Source: an uncultured Saprospiraceae bacterium
Lineage (GTDB): Bacteria; Bacteroidota; Bacteroidia; Chitinophagales; Saprospiraceae
Length of the DNA stretch: 64,000 nt
Assembly: GCA_938007965.1 (NCBI GenBank)
Contig: CALLMH010000063.1
Coordinates: 1 to 64,000 of the forward strand
Reading direction: 5' to 3'
This document shows, piece after piece, positions 37,952-46,933 of this stretch (position 1 is the stretch's first letter; the number at the start of each line of letters is the position of its first letter). Below the pieces are notes generated by a model. It searched no databases, was not told the DNA's origin, and saw only the letters and a list, made by a program, of their open reading frames with translations. The translations under genes and the position numbers were made by a program.

Positions 37952-39544
37952 CTACTTATATGAAGAAATCAATTTACTATCTACTGGCAACTTATATTTC
38001 GGATCTTCTAATACGTTGACATCTATGATCGCCTCGGCATTAGATAGTAGATTCACACAATCTTGACTCAGATGCTTTAAGTGGACCTTCTTACCGACTT
38101 TTGCATATCGCTCTGTAATCTTATTGAGCGCTTCGATCGCTGACATATCTGCAATTCGACTCTCTGCAAAATCAATAACTACATCGTCAGGATCCCCCTG
38201 CACATCAAATTTATTGGTGAAATTAGTCGTCGACCCAAAAAATAAAGGCCCGTATATTTCATAATATTTAGTGCCATTATCAACGCGTTTTCTAGCTCTA
38301 ATACGCGTAGCATTTTCCCAAGAATAAGCCAATGCTGAGATAATCACACCGAGGATAACCGCAACAGCTAAGTTGTGTGTGATTGCAGTAATCAATGTCA
38401 CCAAAACCATAACCACAACATCAGATGTTGGCATCTTATTAAATGTCTTAAAACTCGCCCACTCGAACGTGCCTATCGCCACCATAAACATAAGTCCTAC
38501 CAGTGCTGCCATCGGCAATTGCTCTATGAGACTAGATCCAAACATGATAAAAACCAATAACATAACCGCCGCTGTAATTCCTGACAATCTAGCTCTAGCA
38601 CCAGCCGAAGTATTAATCAATGACTGCCCTATCATAGCACAACCTCCCATTCCAGACAAAAATCCAGAAAGAATATTGGCAGTTCCTTGAGCAATACATT
38701 CTTTGTTACCGCTTCCTCGGGTGTCTGTGATCTCATCTATGATATTCAGTGTAAGCAGACTCTCTATCAATCCTACACCCGCTACTATCGCTGCATATGG
38801 AAATATTATACTAAATGCTTTCCAACTAAATTCAATCTGAGGGATGGATAGTGGAGGAAATCCACCCGATATACTTTCTCCCTCGTTCATAGTATCAGCA
38901 ACCGTCAAGGTATCAACGCCGCCAAAAATCACAATCATAGATACTACTAATATCGCAACCAAAGAGGAAGGCACAGCTTTCGTGAGTTTCGGCAGTCCCC
39001 ATATGATGATCATAGTGAGCAGCGTTAATCCTAACATGATAAGGAAGGGCGTCGTAGATAGTAAATCCCCCGTTGCCTTGTTATAAAAATTAGGAAACTG
39101 AGCCATAAAGATGATTATCGCAAGACCATTCACAAACCCGAACATGACAGGGTGTGGCACTAATCTGATAAACTTACCTAATCGAAAAACTCCCGCCGAT
39201 ATCTGAAGTAATCCAGCTACTATAACTGTGGCAAAAACATAATGCAGGATATTATCAGGTGTAATTCCTGGAAATGCATCTTTCAATTCTACAATCAATC
39301 CAATAAATACAACGGCTACCGCACCTGTAGCACCAGATATCATCCCTGGTCGACCTCCCAATATGGCCGTAACGAAACACAAGATAAATGCAGCGTACAA
39401 TCCTGTCAACGGAGAAAACCCTGGAATAAGTGCAAATGCAATCGCCTCTGGCACTAATGCCAATGCAACTGTAAGTCCAGATAAAATCTCAATTTTATAA
39501 TCTACTTTCTGAGAAAAATCGAATATGTTGAAATATTTCTTCAT
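37952..39544 (-). CDS. SulP family anion transporter with STAS domain
   Basis: 530 residues. Ten or more membrane segments (about 15-410), including the conserved start ALVPEAIAFALIPG and GLYAAFI, the substrate helices ISGATGAVAVVF and GGCAMIGQS. A cytoplasmic STAS domain follows from about 425 (YYEIYGPLFFGSTTNF, then DFAESRIADMSAIEAL). The family moves sulfate, bicarbonate or other anions with sodium or proton coupling; the substrate is not readable here. Near neighbours do not narrow it down. Its own promoter lies at 39588-39617; no overlapping operon partner. It ends flush against murQ on the other strand. Confidence 0.93.
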   Translation of the reverse strand: MKKYFNIFDFSQKVDYKIEILSGLTVALALVPEAIAFALIPGFSPLTGLYAAFILCFVTAILGGRPGMISGATGAVAVVFIGLIVELKDAFPGITPDNILHYVFATVIVAGLLQISAGVFRLGKFIRLVPHPVMFGFVNGLAIIIFMAQFPNFYNKATGDLLSTTPFLIMLGLTLLTMIIIWGLPKLTKAVPSSLVAILVVSMIVIFGGVDTLTVADTMNEGESISGGFPPLSIPQIEFSWKAFSIIFPYAAIVAGVGLIESLLTLNIIDEITDTRGSGNKECIAQGTANILSGFLSGMGGCAMIGQSLINTSAGARARLSGITAAVMLLVFIMFGSSLIEQLPMAALVGLMFMVAIGTFEWASFKTFNKMPTSDVVVMVLVTLITAITHNLAVAVILGVIISALAYSWENATRIRARKRVDNGTKYYEIYGPLFFGSTTNFTNKFDVQGDPDDVVIDFAESRIADMSAIEALNKITERYAKVGKKVHLKHLSQDCVNLLSNAEAIIDVNVLEDPKYKLPVDSKLISSYK

Positions 39545-39587
39545 GCTAAAAAAATCTTTTGTCGAGTTCTGTATTCCAAAAAGAGAA

Positions 39588-39617
39588 CAAAACTAAATTT
39601 TGAACCGCACAAAACAA
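39588..39617 (-). promoter_or_regulatory. Promoter of the SulP gene
   Basis: On the minus strand: TTG (plus 39615-39617), a 19-base spacer and TAGTTTTG (plus 39588-39595), about 45 bases before the start codon. Confidence 0.55.
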
Positions 39618-40028
39618 CAAAAGAGCGAATTTAATTTACAACCTAAAATGTTGGAAATCAGAATAATGTTTCGCCTAAGCATGCAGTTTACATCCATCAA
39701 TTTACACTATGACATAAATAGACAATAAGAAACAGTAATATGAGGAAAAGAACAAATTATATAATACTACACCAAATTGCCCATAAAACGAAACGTAGTG
39801 CGATAATCTATCAAAAACCCAATGATCATAATTACAAATGATATTTGAAGGCAAGATTTAGTATCGCTAGATTAGAATTTCAGAAGAACTAATTTGAGAA
39901 ATTGCTATAAATAAGCTCTGAATTATAATTTCAAATTAGTTTTATCAAAATATACAAAGCCAAGTAGTTCTTCGGATAGTAAATTAATGCGTAAGTATTT
40001 CTTATTTTTACATTAAATACTGACATCA
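39618..40028. other. Intergenic region before a TonB-dependent receptor gene
   Basis: About 410 bases, AT-rich, no gene and no copy of the repeat families. Presumably holds the receptor's promoter; none is clear. Confidence 0.45.
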
Positions 40029-42248
40029 ATGAAACTACATATTATATTTATCTTGACTTTGTTATCATTTTGTCAACTGAATGGTCAAAACATCACGGGA
40101 ACTGTTACAAACATATTCGGAGAGCCCCTTGCTGGTGCAACAGTACAATGGAAATCTAGTAAATCAGGAGTCGCAACGGACGAAAATGGGAAATTTTCCA
40201 TCGCGGATAAGACTACTGGAGAGCGTATTCTTGTGTTTTCATACTTGGGTTTTAAAACAGATGAGATTAATGCAGGATCTATCACCGACTGGAAGATGCA
40301 GCTCATAGAAGACAACACTATATCTACAGTAGATATAACTGCTAAGAGCCAAGCAACTCGATTTATAGATAATGTGATAAAAACAGAAGTACTTGGCACT
40401 CGAGAATTAGAACGTGCTGCTTGTTGTAGTCTCGCGGGATGTTTCAGTACCAATGCCAGTGTAGATGCACAGACCACTAATGTAGTCACTGATGCTAAAG
40501 AACTAAGAATTCTAGGCTTGTCAGGTGTATACAATCAGATTCTGATCGATGGGATGCCTCTGGTACAAGGTGCATCATTCACATTTGGTGCAGGTAGTAT
40601 TCCAGGTACTATGATAGAGGAGATATTCGTGTCCAAAGGTGCTAATTCTGTAATTCAAGGTTACGAAGGAATCACTGGTCAGATTAATATTATGCCCAAA
40701 TCAGCTGCAAAGTCAGAAAGGATATTCTTAAATGCTTTCGTCAACTCATTTGGCGAATCACAATATAATGCCAACTACATTCATAAGCGGAAAAATTGGA
40801 ATAACTTCAGTACTGTACATGGAACACTGCCTGCAGGAGAGGTAGATGGTGACAGTGACGGATTCCAAGACGTAGCTAAAGTGAAGCGATTCTCACTATT
40901 CAATAAATGGGTTTATAATAATCCTGAAAATCAAAAAATAAGAAGCCAGATAGGTCTAAGATTCTGGTCAGAAAACCGAGTAGGCGGTGAAACGAGCTAT
41001 GATCAAGATAGAGACGAAGCGAGTGGGCAGATATATGGTCAAGCAATCAATATCAATCAAGCAGACTTCTACACCAAACTCAACTATAAGCTGGCTGATC
41101 TTACATCTCTAATATGGGTAACATCTGGATTCATCCACGATCAGAATAGCATCTATGGTCAAAAACTATATACCAGCGATCAAAAAAACTTATTCTCTAA
41201 CTTGGTGCTCGACCACAACTTCGGTGAGCGTCTACACAATTGGAAAACTGGTCTTAGCATAAGAAATAACAATATGACTGAAACTGTTGATTTCGTCGAG
41301 AATCCTCTCACATGGACATATGCAGGAACTTACGAAAACGACTATTTTATTCCTGGGATATTTACAGAAGGAATATTTTATATGGATAGAATCACCTTAA
41401 TGGGTGGAATAAGAGCGGACAATCACGGAGAATTCGGATGGAAAACAACACCTCGAATGCTTATCCGTGCCGAACTTAGTGAGAATACAGATGTAAGATT
41501 TAGTGCTGGTAAAGGATTCCGTAGAGTACATCTATTTTCTGAGCGTGTAAGCGTACTAGCGAGCAATAGGGACATCATCATCGAGGATGAAATAGCACCA
41601 GAAGAAGCGGTAAATTTCGGTGTGAATCTCATTCAAAAATTCCAAATAGGCGGCATCAACACTATCCTATCGGCAGATGGATACCTTACAATGTTTCAAA
41701 ATCAAGTCTTCCCAGATTTTGATAGAGGCTTAGGTAAAGTATTCATCAATAACTTTAATGAAAGAAGCGAATCAAGAACTGTACAACTGGAAAACAAATG
41801 GGAATTTTCTGAACAGGTAGACTTTAAGTGGTCTTACAACTATCAGTGGACAGCTAGAAAATTCGAAAATCAGATGCTTCAACTACCGTTGGTTCCGAAT
41901 CATAAATTTCTCACACAAACTTCACTCAGTACAGAAGATAATAAGTGGCAAGCAGACTTTACATATAGATGGACGAGCAGCAGGAGGCTGCCGATTACCG
42001 ACGACTTCCCTATCGAATATAAACAACCAGAGAACTCCCCTTCATACTCTGGTATAGATATGCAGATTACGAAACGATGGCAAAAGTTTGAACTATACGG
42101 AGGCATAGAAAATATAACCAACTTCCGTCAAGCATTCCCCATACTTGGTAGCGATGATCCATTTGGCCCATTTTTCGATACGTCATTTAACTGGGGACCT
42201 ACTAAAGGCAGAGAGTTTTATATTGGGTTCAGATATAAAGATTTATGA
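40029..42248 (+). CDS. TonB-dependent receptor with a cysteine-marked plug
   Basis: 739 residues. Signal peptide 1-20 (LNGQ), a carboxypeptidase-like domain (about 21-100), then a plug with ELERAACCSLAGCFSTNAS; cysteines C132, C133 and C138. Bacteroidota have a receptor group with a similar CCNLSESFETNPS start, sometimes linked to metals such as copper; that link is from memory. The plug continues IDGMPLVQG and EEIFVSKGANSVIQGYEGITGQINI, then a barrel to the terminal FYIGFRYKDL. No partner such as a metal chaperone or SusD lies next to it. The extra cysteine at C138, compared with the group I recall, is noteworthy. Terminator at 42284-42313. Confidence 0.88.
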   Translation: MKLHIIFILTLLSFCQLNGQNITGTVTNIFGEPLAGATVQWKSSKSGVATDENGKFSIADKTTGERILVFSYLGFKTDEINAGSITDWKMQLIEDNTISTVDITAKSQATRFIDNVIKTEVLGTRELERAACCSLAGCFSTNASVDAQTTNVVTDAKELRILGLSGVYNQILIDGMPLVQGASFTFGAGSIPGTMIEEIFVSKGANSVIQGYEGITGQINIMPKSAAKSERIFLNAFVNSFGESQYNANYIHKRKNWNNFSTVHGTLPAGEVDGDSDGFQDVAKVKRFSLFNKWVYNNPENQKIRSQIGLRFWSENRVGGETSYDQDRDEASGQIYGQAININQADFYTKLNYKLADLTSLIWVTSGFIHDQNSIYGQKLYTSDQKNLFSNLVLDHNFGERLHNWKTGLSIRNNNMTETVDFVENPLTWTYAGTYENDYFIPGIFTEGIFYMDRITLMGGIRADNHGEFGWKTTPRMLIRAELSENTDVRFSAGKGFRRVHLFSERVSVLASNRDIIIEDEIAPEEAVNFGVNLIQKFQIGGINTILSADGYLTMFQNQVFPDFDRGLGKVFINNFNERSESRTVQLENKWEFSEQVDFKWSYNYQWTARKFENQMLQLPLVPNHKFLTQTSLSTEDNKWQADFTYRWTSSRRLPITDDFPIEYKQPENSPSYSGIDMQITKRWQKFELYGGIENITNFRQAFPILGSDDPFGPFFDTSFNWGPTKGREFYIGFRYKDL

Positions 42249-42283
42249 TCAATAGGACTAATCTGTTATTTTGCAGATAGATT

Positions 42284-42313
42284 ACACATTAAGAAATTAT
42301 ATAATGTGTTTTT
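42284..42313 (+). terminator. Rho-independent terminator
   Basis: Arms acacatta (42284-42291) and taatgtgt (42302-42309) with a T run. Ends the receptor gene. Confidence 0.7.
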
Positions 42314-42442
42314 ATTCTATTTATTCGATTGATATTACAACTCAGAAATATGGTGTTTTTCAAGTTTTAAGGGATATTTAGCATCTCAAAACCCTATAAT
42401 CACTACCCTTTTGTTATTTTTGCAGGCATTCTGAAAAATCAT

Positions 42443-43183
42443 ATGCAAGAATATCTTAACAAAATTGACAAAGATAGATTACCAGAACACATAGCAGTGA
42501 TCATGGATGGTAATGGTAGGTGGGCTAAGGCACATGGAAAGCCAAGAGTCTTTGGTCATAAAAATGGGGTGAAATCAGTACGTGAAATCAGTGAGGCAGC
42601 TGCTGAACTGGGCGTGGGATATCTTACTTTATATGCTTTTTCTACAGAAAACTGGAGTAGACCTGCCTTAGAGGTCTCTGCTCTTATGGGTTTATTGGTA
42701 GAAACTATACGAAGCGAAGTCAGCACACTCAACAAAAACAATATCCGCCTCAAAGCGATAGGTGATCTATCAAAACTGCCCAAAAGGAGTCAAAATGCGC
42801 TACTAGAAGGAATAGCCCAAACCGACAAAAATACGGGGATGACACTAATATTGGCACTCAACTATAGCTCACGATGGGAGATCACTACGACGATCAAGAA
42901 GATTGCAGAAGAGAGCAAAGATGGATTGATTGATCCATCTGATGTTGATGAGGCATTCATATCCCGAAGGTTGGCAACTGCAGAATTTCCTGATCCCGAA
43001 TTACTGATAAGAACAAGTGGAGAGCAAAGAATAAGTAATTACCTACTTTGGCAGATCGCATACAGCGAACTATACTTTACGGATGTTTTTTGGCCAGACT
43101 TCCGAAAAGTACATTTGTATAAAGCATTGGTTAATTACCAAGGAAGAGAAAGAAGGTTTGGAAAAACAAGTGAACAATTATAA
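42443..43183 (+). CDS. uppS: Isoprenyl transferase (undecaprenyl diphosphate synthase)
   Basis: 246 residues. The cis-prenyltransferase motifs are complete: HIAVIMDGNGRWAK near 17-30 with the catalytic aspartate, FGHKNGVKSVREI, FSTENWSRP, and RTSGEQRISNYLLWQIAYSELYF near 190-212. It builds the C55 lipid carrier for peptidoglycan and O-antigen. A TATTTTTG -7 box lies at 42415-42422. bamA follows after 148 bases on the same strand, an arrangement often seen in Bacteroidota; transcription may continue into it. Confidence 0.96.
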   Translation: MQEYLNKIDKDRLPEHIAVIMDGNGRWAKAHGKPRVFGHKNGVKSVREISEAAAELGVGYLTLYAFSTENWSRPALEVSALMGLLVETIRSEVSTLNKNNIRLKAIGDLSKLPKRSQNALLEGIAQTDKNTGMTLILALNYSSRWEITTTIKKIAEESKDGLIDPSDVDEAFISRRLATAEFPDPELLIRTSGEQRISNYLLWQIAYSELYFTDVFWPDFRKVHLYKALVNYQGRERRFGKTSEQL

Positions 43184-43331
43184 CTAAATCAAGTGCAATA
43201 CTCACTTAATCTAATATGTCTTAAATGAGTAAAGCCCTGAGAAATCTAGCGACGAATTAAAACATTCGATAAAGAAAAATAACAGATCAATAATATCGAT
43301 CGTTTATAATATTGCATATCAAGAAATAATA

Positions 43332-45944
43332 ATGAATAGAATTTTCAAATATATACTTTTAGTCTTCATAACCGCCAGTACTCTATCTGCACAGGAGTCT
43401 CCAGACACACTAGGCATATTGGATTACACGGTCAAAACTGACTATGAAATCGGAAGCATCACAGTAATCGGCGCCCCAGATAGAGACAGAAATGCCATCA
43501 AGTCTATCGCAGGGATGAAAGAGGGCGATAAAATAAAAATACCAGGGGATATAGTCCCAAAGGCCATCAAGGCATTGATGAGATTACGATTATTCGATGA
43601 TGTACAGGTGATACAAAACAAGGTAGACGGCGAAGTAGTACACTTGACTATAGTCCTCGTCGAACGTCCTACTCTAGCGAGATACTCATATACAGGTGTA
43701 AAAAAATCAAAGCACGACGATCTAAATGATATCGTGAAAAACATCTTAAACAAAGGTGGTATAGTTACTGATGCGGCGAAAGAATTAGCAAGGAGAAAGC
43801 TAGTAGAGTATTTTACCGACCAAGGAAAACTAGACTCTAAAGTGACTGTAGAAGAGATCCCTGACGAACAGAAAGCGAATGCAGTAAGACTGGTCTTTAA
43901 TATCGAAGTAGGTAATCGTGCAAAAGTACAAGACATAACATTCATCGGAAATAAAGAAGTAAGTGCTCGAAAACTGAGGAAAAAAATGAAAAATACCAAG
44001 AGAAAAGGTACTTGGTTTAGAAAGACAAAATTCATCAAAGACGAATATAGTGAGGATAAAGAGTCATTAATTGCATACTATAATTCTCTTGGGTTCCGAG
44101 ATGCTCGAATCATAAGTGATTCTATATGGAGAGAAGCTGATGGAGATATGCAAGTGCTTATAAATATAAACGAAGGAAATAGATATTACTTCAGAAATAT
44201 AGCGTGGAAGGGAAATTCGCTCTACACAGACGACCAACTGGCAGCTGTACTTGGGATAGTAAAAGGAGATGCATATGATCCAGAACTACTACAAAACAGG
44301 CTGACATATAGTCTCGATGGCCGAGACGTATCTTCTTTGTACATGGATGATGGGTATTTATTCTTCGATATCAAACCTACAGAGGTGTCAGTGTCAAACG
44401 ACTCTATCGACTTGGAAATGAGAATCTACGAAGGTCCTCAAGCAACCATCAATGAAGTACGTATCAAAGGAAATGATCGTACCCATGAATCTGTGGTAAG
44501 AAGAATGGTAAGAACTAGACCAGGACAAAAATTCTCAAGGTCTCAAATCATCAGATCTCAAAGAGAAATCATAAACTTAGGGTACTTCAATCCTGAGAAT
44601 ATGGATATCCAGACCCCTGTAAATCCACAAAGAGGAACGGTAGATATCGAATACGTACTGGAAGAAAGACCCTCTGATCAACTGGAGCTATCCGCAGGAT
44701 ATGGAGGTGCTAGTGGTCTGATCGGTACACTAGGTGTGACATTCAATAATTTTAGTCTACAGAATGTAAAGAATAAAGAAACATGGAGTCCACTTCCACA
44801 AGGTGATGGTCAAAAATTATCACTAAGGATCCAGAGTAATAGTAGATTTTTCAGATCTTATAACTTCTCATTTACAGAACCATGGTTAGGAGGTAAGAAA
44901 CCTAATTCGTTTACTTTAGGAGCTGTACATTCAGCAATCGATTATAGCCAATTTGGACAGGGAGCGCTGTATATTACTAGATTATTTGCTGGTCTCGGCA
45001 CACAGTTAAGATGGCCTGATGATTTCTTTTCTTCGTCGACTACCATTAACTTAGAAACGATAAGACTGGATGAATACCTCAATAGTGTATTCCAAGTAAG
45101 AGATGACAGAGGAGTATTCGTGACTATACGAGATGGTAGCTTCAAGAATTTCTCTCTTACCCAGACATTTACTAGGAGTTCTATCTCAGATCCACTATAC
45201 CCAAGACGAGGTTCTAGAGTATCTCTTTCTCTACAACTCACACCACCGTGGTCACTATTGGGCGTAGGTAAAAGTGGTGGTCTAACTGATGATGAAAAAG
45301 CCGAAATAATAAGAATATGCAATGAAGAAAGAGGGCCTGTAAATCCTCTTAGCCCAGCTGAAGAAGCAAATAAAATATCATCCGTCGAAAACGCAAATAA
45401 ATTCGAATGGCTGGAGTACCACAAATGGAAATTTAATAGTGAATGGTACTTCAATGTCGTAGATAAGTTAGTCTTTATGACGAGTATCAAAATGGGATTT
45501 TTGGGTGGATACGGAGATACGGGGATACCGCCATTTGAGCGATTCCAACTTGGTGGTGACGGACTATCAAACCAGAACAATGCACTGACGGGTACCGAGA
45601 TTATATCACTCAGAGGATATGAAACCGCTGATATAAATAACAATAGACCTGCAGCTGTGTATGATAAATTTACCATGGAATTGAGATACCCATTATCACT
45701 CAATCCAAGTAGTACTATATATGCTAAGATATTTGCACAAGGAGGAAATGCATGGGAGAGCTTCACTGATTTCAACCCATTCGACATGCGTAGATCATTT
45801 GGTGGTGGATTGAGAGTATTCCTCCCTATGTTTGGACTCTTAGGATTTGATTATGGTATAGGGTTTGATCGAGACCTTCCAGAAAATGCAGAATTTGGAC
45901 AGTATGCTCAATTCAATATTGTCCTAGGTTTCGAACCAGAATAA
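43332..45944 (+). CDS. bamA: Outer membrane assembly factor BamA
   Basis: 870 residues. Signal peptide 1-21 (LSAQ). Five POTRA-like domains (about 35-440), for example the GNDRTHESVVRRMVRTRPGQ segment, then a C-terminal 16-strand barrel region (about 450-870) ending FNIVLGFEPE. Inserts beta-barrel proteins into the outer membrane. It is longer than E. coli BamA (810) and has loop insertions around residues 655-690 (SGGLTDDEKAEIIRICNEE). Downstream of uppS and closed by a strong terminator at 45969-46003. Consistent with the many outer membrane receptors in this window. Confidence 0.96.
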   Translation: MNRIFKYILLVFITASTLSAQESPDTLGILDYTVKTDYEIGSITVIGAPDRDRNAIKSIAGMKEGDKIKIPGDIVPKAIKALMRLRLFDDVQVIQNKVDGEVVHLTIVLVERPTLARYSYTGVKKSKHDDLNDIVKNILNKGGIVTDAAKELARRKLVEYFTDQGKLDSKVTVEEIPDEQKANAVRLVFNIEVGNRAKVQDITFIGNKEVSARKLRKKMKNTKRKGTWFRKTKFIKDEYSEDKESLIAYYNSLGFRDARIISDSIWREADGDMQVLININEGNRYYFRNIAWKGNSLYTDDQLAAVLGIVKGDAYDPELLQNRLTYSLDGRDVSSLYMDDGYLFFDIKPTEVSVSNDSIDLEMRIYEGPQATINEVRIKGNDRTHESVVRRMVRTRPGQKFSRSQIIRSQREIINLGYFNPENMDIQTPVNPQRGTVDIEYVLEERPSDQLELSAGYGGASGLIGTLGVTFNNFSLQNVKNKETWSPLPQGDGQKLSLRIQSNSRFFRSYNFSFTEPWLGGKKPNSFTLGAVHSAIDYSQFGQGALYITRLFAGLGTQLRWPDDFFSSSTTINLETIRLDEYLNSVFQVRDDRGVFVTIRDGSFKNFSLTQTFTRSSISDPLYPRRGSRVSLSLQLTPPWSLLGVGKSGGLTDDEKAEIIRICNEERGPVNPLSPAEEANKISSVENANKFEWLEYHKWKFNSEWYFNVVDKLVFMTSIKMGFLGGYGDTGIPPFERFQLGGDGLSNQNNALTGTEIISLRGYETADINNNRPAAVYDKFTMELRYPLSLNPSSTIYAKIFAQGGNAWESFTDFNPFDMRRSFGGGLRVFLPMFGLLGFDYGIGFDRDLPENAEFGQYAQFNIVLGFEPE

Positions 45945-45968
45945 AAAGCACATAAGTAATAGAAATAG

Positions 45969-46003
45969 AATAGGAGGCAATTCGTTTTGTCTCCTATTTT
46001 TTT
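45969..46003 (+). terminator. Rho-independent terminator of bamA
   Basis: Twelve-position stem (45969-45980 with 45987-45998, one G-T pair), loop ttcgtt, run of seven T. Confidence 0.9.
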
Positions 46004-46235
46004 ATTTACGTATAGATAGATGCATCATACATTAGATCAAACCTAGTAAATTTCAGAATGGTGATATAACTCTATTATGAAACATAGATCGATGGATGGA
46101 GTGAAGTATGAATGGACTGCGGCCTGAAACCCTGATGATCGATTTGGTCTATACCTCCGCTAGATGCAAATTTTAAAGGATGATCAGCTACTTCTGGAAG
46201 GGTTAACTCTTTTTTGATGGATTAATCGTAAAAAA
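46004..46235. other. Spacer within the 45.9-46.9 kb non-coding block
   Basis: No gene and no clear repeat recognised here. The whole 45945-46933 gap holds only the terminator, diverged repeat pieces, hairpins and the terminator of the next gene. Confidence 0.5.
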
Positions 46236-46630
46236 TGGTGCAATAATTTTCAAGTATATCTTTGAGCTCGCCGCTAGGCTTTCATTTCTGTATCGACACA
46301 GAAAATAAATCAAAGTCAAGGTTTACTTACCTAGTTAACTCCCATTTGAATAAAATTTTGCCTGTGTACATTCCTCTCGACTTTTTACTTCAGATGCAGG
46401 AATACTCGCTAACGCTCATCCAATTGATGATCCATGATAAAGTGGCTTAGTTGTGAAGGTTTCGGAGACTAATTTTCGTTAGGTGGAGTTTAGTTATTAC
46501 GGAATGATGTTTTCTTTTAACCAGTTTAGAAGTAAGGAGAGCCACACAGTTGTGTGATGATTATGGTTTTAAGTCGATAGTAGCTACTAACTTTAGCTGG
46601 CTTAGGTCTTTGGATTGAATTTTGACGTTA
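46236..46630. repeat. Diverged relative of the 393-base repeat, rearranged
   Basis: 46236-46430 resembles part of the 393-base unit in plus orientation (caataattttcaag, ctcgccgct-aggctttcatt, actcgctaacgctca). Then 46553-46630 matches its right end and flank in inverted orientation: gtgtgatgat, tttagctggcttaggt (46592-46607) and gacgtta. Looks like an old, partly inverted copy. Confidence 0.6.
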
Positions 46631-46705
46631 TGTGTCAACAACTCCGTAAAGTTTTTGAGTTCAGAAAAAAATGTTCTTACTTTTTGATTGTCCCTAACGA
46701 TAGTA

Positions 46706-46759
46706 GGTAATGCTGTCATAGTCTACTGAATAAAGGGAATTCTGTATTCAGAATATCCC
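46706..46759 (-). repeat. Family B hairpin-tail repeat, copy 5
   Basis: Minus strand reads gggatattctgaatacagaa with its complementary ending, then ctttattcagtagactatga and cagcattacc. Inverted relative to the copies at 22043, 27347 and 31987. Lies between convergent bamA and the TPR gene. Confidence 0.8.
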
Positions 46760-46816
46760 TCGTAAAATAATCATGTTTGATTCCAGATAGATTAAAGATA
46801 GAAGCTTTAAACTAAA

Positions 46817-46840
46817 GGATTTCGTAATTTACGAATATCC
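46817..46840. repeat. Isolated hairpin bounded by GGAT/ATCC
   Basis: A 24-base near-palindrome with one bulge. It has the same outer bases as the family B hairpins but a different core and no tail. Confidence 0.5.
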
Positions 46841-46876
46841 TACCTACTTCAACTTCCAAATAAAACGCTAGAAATT

Positions 46877-46912
46877 AAAAAAGGGAAAATGCTTACGCAT
46901 TTTCCCTTTTTT
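46877..46912 (-). terminator. Strong bidirectional terminator of the TPR gene
   Basis: Perfect 16-base stem (46877-46892 with 46897-46912) with a TTAC loop and flanking A6/T6 runs, after the TPR gene on the minus strand. Confidence 0.96.
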
Positions 46913-46933
46913 CTTGTAGTTATAATATTATTC

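Noticed and set aside
44942-45787. A 281-residue minus-strand open frame
   Set aside because: It lies fully inside bamA on the opposite strand and has no recognisable domain.
46262-46450. A 62-residue plus-strand open frame
   Set aside because: It lies within the diverged repeat and has no protein-like features.
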